Part shown: piece after piece, positions 23,886 to 30,989 of the stretch
Layout of the letters: each line of letters begins with the position of its first letter
Numbering within the stretch: the stretch's first letter is position 1
From: Basidiobolus heterosporus B8920
Lineage: Eukaryota > Basidiobolomycota > Basidiobolomycetes > Basidiobolales > Basidiobolaceae
Length of the DNA: 30,989 nucleotides
Direction of reading: 5' to 3'
Assembly (NCBI GenBank): GCA_000697455.1
Contig: JNET01034877.1
Coordinates: 1-30,989, forward strand
The notes under the pieces: generated by a model
Seen by the model: the letters and a program-made list of their open reading frames with translations, nothing else
Database searches by the model: none
Told to the model about the DNA's origin: nothing
Program-made: the position numbers and the translations under genes

Positions 23886-24041
23886 CTGCCACCTTGGAAC
23901 AGCTGCTAACCACAAGAATTTCATCTGAATTTCATTACATTATTAACACTTTTCAACATACATACTTTTTTAAAGTTTGAATCCCTCCGAATTCCTATTT
24001 TGTTGTCCTTGAAAAATCCCAAACCTTATTCTCCAAGTGGT

Positions 24042-26999
24042 ATGTCTAGTCCTGCTCCCGAAGCGCCCTTGCCTTACCATACTTATGACATACAAGATAT
24101 TGTCCAGAGGTTAGAAACCGATTTGGAAGATGGCCTTAGTTCCCAGCAAGTAGCTGACCGTCTACACAAATATGGTCCCAACCAGATGTCCGGAAATGGA
24201 GGTGTCAGCCCATGGAAGGTCCTTTTCAGACAAATCGCCAATGCTCTTACTCTTATTCTCGTTGCTGCCATGGCCATCGCTTTCTCTGCAAAAGATTGGG
24301 TCGAAGGAGCCGTTATTGGGGTTGTCATCGTTACAAACGCTACCATCGGTTTCTTCCAGGAATATCGAGCCGAAAAGACCATGGACTCTCTACGTAAAAT
24401 GGCATCTCCTACCTCACGTGTTATGCGCGATGGAAACCTGACTCACATTTCTACTAGCGAGCTCGTTCCTGGTGATGTTCTAGTTTTCGAAAACGGCGAT
24501 GTCATTGGAGCAGATGCTCGTCTTAGTGAGCAATTTAACCTAGAAGTTGACGAAGCGTTGCTTACCGGTGAATCTCTTCCTGTCCCAAAGACACTTGAAA
24601 CATTAACCGACCCTGATGAACCTATTGGTGACCGTATTAACTTGGTATATTCAAGCACTACTGTAACCAAAGGCCGTGGGCGCGGTATTGTTATAGCGAC
24701 TGGTATGCAAAGTGAGATTGGTAAAATCGCTAAAAGCCTTATTGAGAGCAGTGGTGATAGCAAAACCAAGCTCCAAAAAAGCATGGACAAGATGGCATAC
24801 ATCCTATTTTTCGTTGCCGTTATTCTAGCAGTAGTTGTTTTTGCCGTCAACAAATTCAGAATCGATACTGAAGTAGCGATCTATGCCATCTCACTGGGGA
24901 TTGCTGTGATTCCCGAAGGGTTGATCGCTGTTGTTACTCTCACAATGGCCGCTGGTGTTAGATCTATGGCCAAAAATAAGGCAATCATCAGACAACTTAA
25001 CGCGCTTGAAGCCTTAGGATCAGTTACCAATATTTGTTCCGATAAAACAGGGACCCTCACCCAGTCCAAGATGGTCATGACCAAAGCTTACATTCCAGGC
25101 GATGGCTACTACCACATTTCTGGTGCCGGTTTTAATCCTGAGGGCGAAGTAATCCGCCTTGGAGAGGTATCCACCAACGAATTGGCCATTTCCGGAAGTT
25201 CTGATTCATACTCACAGACTGTGACTTTCGAAAGTATGAGTGCTCCACTGAGAAGAGTGGTTGAGGTTTCATCCTTGTGCAACATGGCGATCCTCAAACA
25301 CGATAAAACTACCGGTGAATGGATAGGTGTCGGTGATCCGACCGAGACTGCTTTACAAGTTTTCGCAACAAAGGTTGGCCAAGGAAGACCTAAGCTCACC
25401 AGCGCTTCCGAAAAAGGGCATGCGGAGTTTTCTCTACACGCAGAATTTCCATTTGACTCCACTGTCAAAAGGATGAGCGTGGTTTACACAGAAGAGAAAT
25501 CCGGCAAACATATCGCTTATATGAAGGGTGCTACTGAGAGGGTCATTGGCTGTTGCTCACGTATAAAGATTGGTGACAGAGAAGAGACCATCGAAAAACC
25601 TGATCAACTAATGCAAATGATCGGCCATCAAGTCGAGCAGTTAGCTTCCAACGGACTTCGTGTATTGTCTTTGGCCTATCGTTATATTGAACCGCAACTA
25701 TCCGAAACCCACCCCGATTATTGGACCCGCGAACAGGTAGAACGGGATATGATTTTTGTTGGCTTGGTAGGTATTTATGATCCTCCACGCGCTGAATCGA
25801 AAGATAGTGTTGAACGATGTGCTCGCGCTGGTATCCGAGTCCATATGCTTACTGGTGATCATCCCGCAACTGCTGCAGCAATCGCTAGAGAGGTCTCGAT
25901 TATCCCTCCAAACTACAGAGAGAGCAAAGAAGGCCCAAAGCTAGTCATGACGGCAATAGAGTTTGACGCCCTGACTGACGAACAAGTGGATGCATTGGAG
26001 GAGCTTCCTCATGTAATTGCTCGTTGTAGTCCTGACACCAAGGTAAAGATGATTAAGGCTTTGCATAGAAGAAGAAAGATTGCTGCCATGACTGGTGATG
26101 GTGTAAACGATTCCCCTAGTCTTAAGATTGCAAATGTTGGTATTGCTATGGGAATGGCCGGCTCTGATGTCGCTAAGCAAGCGTCAGATATTGTATTGAC
26201 TGACGATAACTTCGCCACCATTGTTAGAGCTGTTGAAGAGGGTCGTCGTATCTTTGCCAACATTCAGAAATTCGTCCTTCATCTAATGTCAGGCAATGTC
26301 TCTGAGATCATTGCCTTAGTTATCGGTCTCTGTTTCTCTGACGCATCAGGAAATCCCGTTTATCCCATGTCGCCTGTTCAAATTCTCTTTTTGAACATGG
26401 TGACAAGCTCACCCCCAGCCATGGCCCTAGGATTGGAACCTAAAAACCCTCTGACCATGCGTATGCCTCCTCGTTCTCCTACCAGTGGAATCTTCACATT
26501 GGAAATCGTTGCTGATATCTTGGTCTATGGTACTTTGATGGGTGGTCTCTCTCTGATTAACTTTGTCCTCGTGGTATTTGGTTTTGGTGATGGAAACCTT
26601 GGCTTGGACTGCAACTCTAAATATAGCGATGCCTGCGATCAAGTATTCCGTGCTCGTGGAGCAGCCTTCTCCTGTCTTACTCTGCTGATTCTTTTGCATG
26701 CCTACAACTGTCGTAGTCTTCGTGAACCACAGTGGTTGCCTCCCGGTATCCGCAATTATTATTCCAATCGTCCCCTCTTCTGGTCCATTTTCCTCGGGTG
26801 TGGCCTATTGATCCCAGTCTTGTATATTCCTTATCTCAACACTGCTATCTTCAAGCACCAATATCTCACATGGGAGTGGGCTATCGTTGGTGTTTCGATT
26901 ATTATCTTTTTGATTGCCTCCGAGCTCTACAAATTCATCAAGAGGAAGGCTATGCGATCCAACGTTGTTCTTGTTGATAATGAGAAAGATGCTTTTTAA
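24042..26999 (+). CDS. ENA1: ENA-type P-type ATPase (Na+/K+ export pump)
   Basis: Intronless, 985 aa from ATG 24042 (MSSPAPEAPLPYHTYDIQDI). Type IID ATPases export Na+ or K+ across the plasma or endomembrane using ATP and are central to salt and high-pH tolerance in fungi. Seen in order: the N-terminal domain, TM1-2, LLTGESLPV (actuator TGES 175-178), IPEGL in TM4 (290-294), the phosphorylated Asp334 in ICSDKTGTLTQ, the nucleotide-binding domain with EFPFDSTVKRMSVVY and KGATERV, then IYDPPR, MLTGDHPATA, GDGVND (685-690) and SDIVLTDDNFA. Six further C-terminal helices follow, including FPMSPVQILF-like sequence and MALGLEPKNPLTMRMPPR. FVLVVFGFGDGNLGLDCN and the YSDAC loop resemble fungal ENA/Cta3 pumps rather than SERCA. 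Length is near the family norm of about 1,000. Cation specificity cannot be decided from sequence. Confidence 0.93.
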   Translation: MSSPAPEAPLPYHTYDIQDIVQRLETDLEDGLSSQQVADRLHKYGPNQMSGNGGVSPWKVLFRQIANALTLILVAAMAIAFSAKDWVEGAVIGVVIVTNATIGFFQEYRAEKTMDSLRKMASPTSRVMRDGNLTHISTSELVPGDVLVFENGDVIGADARLSEQFNLEVDEALLTGESLPVPKTLETLTDPDEPIGDRINLVYSSTTVTKGRGRGIVIATGMQSEIGKIAKSLIESSGDSKTKLQKSMDKMAYILFFVAVILAVVVFAVNKFRIDTEVAIYAISLGIAVIPEGLIAVVTLTMAAGVRSMAKNKAIIRQLNALEALGSVTNICSDKTGTLTQSKMVMTKAYIPGDGYYHISGAGFNPEGEVIRLGEVSTNELAISGSSDSYSQTVTFESMSAPLRRVVEVSSLCNMAILKHDKTTGEWIGVGDPTETALQVFATKVGQGRPKLTSASEKGHAEFSLHAEFPFDSTVKRMSVVYTEEKSGKHIAYMKGATERVIGCCSRIKIGDREETIEKPDQLMQMIGHQVEQLASNGLRVLSLAYRYIEPQLSETHPDYWTREQVERDMIFVGLVGIYDPPRAESKDSVERCARAGIRVHMLTGDHPATAAAIAREVSIIPPNYRESKEGPKLVMTAIEFDALTDEQVDALEELPHVIARCSPDTKVKMIKALHRRRKIAAMTGDGVNDSPSLKIANVGIAMGMAGSDVAKQASDIVLTDDNFATIVRAVEEGRRIFANIQKFVLHLMSGNVSEIIALVIGLCFSDASGNPVYPMSPVQILFLNMVTSSPPAMALGLEPKNPLTMRMPPRSPTSGIFTLEIVADILVYGTLMGGLSLINFVLVVFGFGDGNLGLDCNSKYSDACDQVFRARGAAFSCLTLLILLHAYNCRSLREPQWLPPGIRNYYSNRPLFWSIFLGCGLLIPVLYIPYLNTAIFKHQYLTWEWAIVGVSIIIFLIASELYKFIKRKAMRSNVVLVDNEKDAF

Positions 27000-27313
27000 T
27001 TGCACTTGAGCCCTCTATCCATACACCCATATACATATGTTCATCTTGCATTTATTTTATATATATATAAACGATCATAAACAATAGATCTGAGATTCTT
27101 CTTTGAGCATACATTTATGATTTATACGGTGGCCTCAGTTGTATTATATATCTAATGAAAATTCATTTTAAAATTCGCATACGTTTGTGAATACTAGGGT
27201 TAGTGGATATGGAAATTTTCTTAAGCATTGACCGAAGTGATTTGTCTATGCTAAGTACGTTGATAAATACTATCAGTCGAAAGTACTCTATAATTGCTTC
27301 CATTCCCGGCAGT
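27000..27313. other. Spacer between ENA and TatD genes
   Basis: About 310 bp, AT-rich. It holds the ENA 3' region, with a TATATATATA run near 27058-27069, and the TatD promoter. No gene seen. Confidence 0.5.
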
Positions 27314-28760
27314 ATGAAACTCATTGGTATGGATTCTTTCTAATCTGGAGAAGACGCTTGTTGCTAATTTAGCTTCCCTTTGGTCTATTCAAGATATTGG
27401 CCTTAACTTGACTGACCCTATGTTTCGAGGGGATTATCGAGGCAAAAAAGCTCATGAAGGTACTATTTCGTACAGTCGCAATCTATAATTAATTATGAAA
27501 GCTCTAATAGCTCTACTGTGACAAACAGATGATCTGGAATACGTTCTTCACAGAGCACTTAATGCTGGTGTAACACGTATGATTATTACTGGCGGGTCTT
27601 TGTCAGAGAGCAGAGAGGCTCTTGAGTTGGCCAGAAATAAAGGTCAGTTGGCCACTTGCGAGACTAAATAGTAAAGCTCATGAATTAAGCTTTACTTGTA
27701 CGTAGAATATTTATTTTCGACCGTTGGTTGTCATCCTACCCGGTGCTCTGAGTTTGAGGATTCTTCAATCGCAGCTTCACCTGACGCATATTACGAAGAG
27801 CTATTGAAGATAATCCGTAGTGAACAAAATAAAGTGGTGGCCATCGGCGAGTGTGGTTTAGGTAAGAGAATAGTAAGGCTTTTCTTAGTGATCTACAAGT
27901 TAAGTATCGGTCTATAGATTACGATAGACTTCAGTTCTGCGACAAGGATACACAAAACAAGTAAGTTACAATAGACTCTAAACTTCCAGAAAATCGGTAA
28001 GTAATTCTTAGTTGAACAGATATTTTGAGAAGCAATTTCAACTGGCCGAGGTTACTGGACTTCCGATGTTCTTACATAATCGAAACACCGATGGTGATTT
28101 TGTCAATATCCTTTTTATTTAAGATGGGAAAACTTGAAATTATGTTTTGCTTTCTATACATCCTTCACCCTAGCCTACAGATGATAAAGAAGAACCGTGA
28201 TCGGTTTACCCAGGGTGTAGTTCACTCGTTTACTGGAACTAGCGAAGAAGCCAAAGAGATAATAGATTTGGGTCTATTCATTGGAATCAACGGATGCTCT
28301 TTGAAAACTGAAGAAAATCTCAACGTTGTGGCATCGATACCCATTGAACACATGATGATAGAAACTGGTATGAGCATCACTTTCTCACCCCATAATTACC
28401 ATATTGGCATGAAAGTAATCAACGATATAACCTAAACAATAGACGCTCCTTGGTGCGATATCCGTCCAACGCATGCCAGTTACAAGTTCCTTAAAGACAA
28501 GCCAGAATTACTGTTTGAAAGTAAGAAGAAGGAACGCTTTGAATTAGGCCTGATGGTTAAGAGCCGAAACGAGCCTTGTACATTGAGGTAGATTTCTAAT
28601 GATACATGCTGCTTATTCTTCGAGAAATGCTAACCCATTAAATAGACAAGTTTTAGAGGTAATCGCAGGTGTACACTCTCGAGATGCTCAAGAGGTAGCC
28701 GAAATAGTCTATCAAAATACCTGCAACGTATTCTGGCCCAAGGCTTCAGATAATAAATAA
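27314..28760 (+). CDS. TatD-family metal-dependent DNase (TATDN1-like), 9 exons
   Basis: Exons: 27314-27326, 27394-27459, 27529-27642, 27706-27861, 27918-27960, 28020-28105, 28179-28367, 28443-28587 and 28646-28760, giving 308 aa (human TATDN1 is about 297). TatD enzymes are TIM-barrel metallonucleases that degrade DNA, with roles in 3'-5' trimming, repair and apoptotic DNA breakdown. The start [15 protein letters not shown] matches the eukaryotic TATDN1 N-terminus, which lacks the bacterial HXH. Metal-site motifs follow: AIGECGLDYDR (Glu), MFLHNRN (His), VVHSFTGT (His) and MIETDAPW (Asp). [11 protein letters not shown] and [15 protein letters not shown] are further landmarks. Exon 1 is only 13 nt. 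Six of the eight introns have clear GT-AG ends with strong donors, intron 3 has the weaker GTCAGT, and intron 6 is best explained as U12-type AT-AC (28106-28178). Confidence 0.93.
28106..28178 (+). other. Probable U12-type AT-AC intron in the TatD gene
   Basis: A 73-nt intron. The donor ATATCCTTT equals the U12 AT-AC consensus. TCCTTCAC (28161-28168) matches the branch-site core TCCTTRAY at all but one base. The branch A (28167) lies 11 nt before the AC end, within the usual U12 distance. Joining exons here gives [13 protein letters not shown], the same length as human TATDN1 in this region. The only GT-AG alternative has the poor donor GTCAAT and drops two residues. Confidence 0.7.
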
Positions 28761-29004
28761 AGAAGTAATTTCGATTTAATCATTATTCAACAACATGCAA
28801 AACCTGAACCAACAATCGCAAGAATACATCCCAACTAATAAGGAAAACTAATCAGAGCATGGAAAATAACACAATGATGGATGCTATAAAGGTATGATAA
28901 AATGTAAACTAATTTCTAGTACAATGAGGGGAAGTGTGAAAGTGGAGGAAAACCCAAATCTATGGATATATGTGATGGGTGATGGGTGATGAGTGATGTG
29001 TAAA
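28761..29004. other. Convergent 3' spacer
   Basis: About 240 bp between the TatD and helicase stop codons. It contains a short GTGATGGGTGATGGGTGATG run near 28973-28992. No gene seen. Confidence 0.5.
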
Positions 29005-30603
29005 TTAACTCAAGACTGTACCATCGCGGATCGACCGTTGAATCCGGTCAGCAAGGTTACGATTCTTGCGGGCTACCAAGCTGGTGGCCTTACCCTTGCT
29101 ACCTGCACGCGCAGTTCTACCCACTCTGTGCAAATAGTCTACAACGGAACTTGGGAAATCATAGAGAATGACATGATGTACATTGCTGACATCAAGACCA
29201 CGAGAAGCTATGTCAGTGCAGACCATGATCCTTGACTCTTGGGATCCATCCTTGAAGGCACTCACCATTTCATCTCGGGCATCGTCAGTAGTGTCACCAT
29301 GAAGCAGGAAAGTCTTGATATTCTTCTCGTCCAAGAACTTGTGAAGCAACTTGGCACCATGCTTTGTATTGGTAAATATCATAGTGCGGTCCTGTGAGTT
29401 ACCACGTAAAACATCCAATATTGCTAATTGTTTGTTTCCTTGGAACCTAGCTAGATCCACAAAGTTTTGCCGGAGTCTGGGAAGAGCTTTGTGAAGTGAC
29501 GGTGTGGTGATCTTGAAGAGCTCGGGGAACATCTTGTCCAGTGACTCGTTCACCTTCTTTGGAAGGGTGGCCGATACTACAACAAATTGGCAATTCAAGT
29601 TCTGAGTCTCCCGAGACCTTTTAACATACTTGAAGATGTCTTTGATCTCGTCGCCAAATCCACCGTCAAACATGCTGTCAGCTTCGTCAATGACCACTGA
29701 AAAAGTATCAGCGAAAGAAATATCCTTATCGTTGAAATAATGCAACAAACTAGCGGGGGTAGCTACCAAGATATCAACTGGGCTCTCGAAGGCACGAAGC
29801 ACATTTTTTTTGGTCATGGCGTTTGTCATGGCTGCGATCCGGAATTTTGCATGATGGCACATGCTTTTACCAACCTGGATGACTTGATTGACAAGCTCTC
29901 TGCTAGGAACCAGGATAACCACACGTGGTTTGTTGAGCTTTCTTACTGCGGTAGTACTTACTTGCTTCTCGTGAGCAGCCTCTTGCTCCTTCAATCTGTT
30001 AATTAATGGGATCAAATAAGCCAGAGTTTTACCCGAACCTGTCTCGGCAGCACAAAGGATCTGGCTTCGCCCCTTCATAATCTCAGGAATAGCTAAAGTT
30101 TGAATCTCAGTTGGTCGCACGTGCTCTCCGACGTGAGCTAATGGGCCTTTCTTCAAAGCAGTGTATACCTCTTCTCTTAGCTTAAAGTCCTCAAATTGGC
30201 TTGAGTTGGCCCTTTTAACAAAGTCTTTGACAGTTTCTTCGCCGGATTTATTCTTTTTTCCTTTGGTGATAGGGCTCTTTACATCCGACTCAACTGATAA
30301 AAGCTTGAACCGAACTGGCACGAACCCTCTAGTCTTCTTGGAAACGGGACTTTTTTTCTTACTCGATTCACGTAGTAATTTAGCTCTACGTTGGTATCCG
30401 GTCATGCCATCTGGTTTAAGATGTTTTGTCAACGTGCTCACGTTAGGTTTCTTTATGCTAGCGTTTCGTACTTCTAACGTAGCGGTATTTGAGAAGAAAG
30501 CCTTTGGGACGCCAACAGGTCCCACGAAAGCTAACTTGCTTTCATTGCAAAGAAGTGCTGTCTTCAAATGAAGCTGTTTGGTGAGCCGGCACAGACCAAA
30601 CAT
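29005..30603 (-). CDS. MRH4: Mitochondrial DEAD-box RNA helicase, Mrh4/DDX28-like
   Basis: Intronless, 532 aa from ATG 30603. The basic N-terminus (MFGLCRLTKQLHLKTALL, no acids in the first 20 residues) suggests a mitochondrial presequence, followed by a Lys-rich linker to about residue 130. All helicase motifs are present: Q motif PTEIQTLAIP (164-173), AETGSGKT (186-193, Lys192), VPSRELVNQ, TPASLL, DEAD (305-308), SAT (343-345), IFTNTKH, TDIASRGLD and HRVGRTARAG (491-500). Mrh4 and DDX28 act in assembly of the mitochondrial large ribosomal subunit, binding rRNA. The Mrh4 assignment rests on the presequence and on GPLAHVGEHVRPTEIQ resembling that subfamily. Another mitochondrial DEAD-box member is possible. 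Confidence 0.9.
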   Translation of the reverse strand: MFGLCRLTKQLHLKTALLCNESKLAFVGPVGVPKAFFSNTATLEVRNASIKKPNVSTLTKHLKPDGMTGYQRRAKLLRESSKKKSPVSKKTRGFVPVRFKLLSVESDVKSPITKGKKNKSGEETVKDFVKRANSSQFEDFKLREEVYTALKKGPLAHVGEHVRPTEIQTLAIPEIMKGRSQILCAAETGSGKTLAYLIPLINRLKEQEAAHEKQVSTTAVRKLNKPRVVILVPSRELVNQVIQVGKSMCHHAKFRIAAMTNAMTKKNVLRAFESPVDILVATPASLLHYFNDKDISFADTFSVVIDEADSMFDGGFGDEIKDIFKYVKRSRETQNLNCQFVVVSATLPKKVNESLDKMFPELFKITTPSLHKALPRLRQNFVDLARFQGNKQLAILDVLRGNSQDRTMIFTNTKHGAKLLHKFLDEKNIKTFLLHGDTTDDARDEMVSAFKDGSQESRIMVCTDIASRGLDVSNVHHVILYDFPSSVVDYLHRVGRTARAGSKGKATSLVARKNRNLADRIQRSIRDGTVLS

Positions 30604-30989
30604 AATGTTTCTATCTTTTATAGAATCGACAGTAGCTGTAGTCGATAAGTAAACCAGTGAGTTTACTGTAATTGCAAGTAACTATACCTCAGGCATGAAG
30701 TAGAAATTTGCGACAAGATTTCCTTGCAAAAAAAATCAGCACATTTTTAAACCAGTTGATTAAGTAAACCTGACCAGATGACTGATAGGTGAGGCGCAAG
30801 ACGGTTGACAGAATCTAAAAATAAATCAGGTTATATTTCATTTATTGTAGCGCCAAACTTACCATCACTTTAGAACCTAACAGATCTGGATTAGTCCCAA
30901 CTTATCTAGATGCATTAGAAAAGTCTGATTTGGCTGGAATGAACATCAGTCCTCTTGGACCTTTCTCGCCTTGAAAACTAGAGCGGGTT
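30604..30989. other. Right-hand end, no assigned gene
   Basis: The helicase promoter lies here. On the plus strand 30834-30974 is open (ending GMNISPLGPFSP then stop) and could be a terminal exon of a gene I cannot identify. On the minus strand GTAAGT near 30862 could instead be a donor. Neither is decided by the sequence. Confidence 0.35.

Noticed and set aside
28025-28178. Continuous frame through the TatD exon 6/intron 6 region
   Set aside because: Its N-terminal half is out of frame with the conserved [20 protein letters not shown] sequence, so it is an intron read-through.

Overview
The window is nuclear DNA from a fungus. It carries ten protein-coding genes with dispersed promoters, TATA boxes and many short spliceosomal introns. 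I could place 40 introns by keeping conserved protein frames intact; nearly all are 34 to 83 nt long, with GTAAGT-like donors. The gene set is fungal: a Dal5-type MFS permease, an ENA-type P-ATPase, an Ssp1-type CaMKK and an Mrh4/DDX28-type mitochondrial helicase. Large AT-rich spacers of up to 3.6 kb, a bacterial-type multicopper oxidase and a probable U12-type AT-AC intron fit an early-diverging (non-Dikarya) fungus better than a yeast. A zoopagomycete such as Basidiobolus is one low-confidence guess.

Layout. 1-1754 (-): 5' part of a MnxG-like multicopper oxidase that runs off the left edge. 3849-5947 (+): ten-exon anion:cation symporter of the allantoate permease type. 6098-6985 (-): class I deoxyribose-phosphate aldolase. 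7771-9665 (-): nine-exon Ctu2/Ncs2 tRNA thiolation subunit. 10269-11748 (+): zinc finger-Nudix fusion with a likely mitochondrial presequence. 12416-13111 (-): HCX5R protein phosphatase. 14368-15946 (-): CS domain, Sel1 repeats and a C-terminal membrane anchor. 16396-17646 (+): Rad14/XPA. 18071-20445 (-): CaMKK-like kinase. 20446-24041: long spacer with a 43-bp minisatellite. 24042-26999 (+): ENA-type cation ATPase. 27314-28760 (+): TatD nuclease with nine exons. 29005-30603 (-): Mrh4/DDX28-like DEAD-box helicase.

The genes do not form an obvious functional cluster, and neighbours alternate in strand as in an ordinary eukaryotic region. Themes that recur are DNA and nucleoside metabolism (XPA, TatD, DERA, Nudix), tRNA and mitochondrial RNA functions (Ctu2, Mrh4), and ion or metal handling (ENA pump, multicopper oxidase).

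The most interesting signals are the likely U12-type AT-AC intron in the TatD gene (28106-28178), a second exact U12-like donor at the end of the Nudix gene, the zinc finger-Nudix architecture, and the split between intron-dense genes and wholly intronless ones, some of which look bacterial. I found no CRISPR array, tRNA, rRNA or intact mobile element, and no convincing multi-gene undescribed system.
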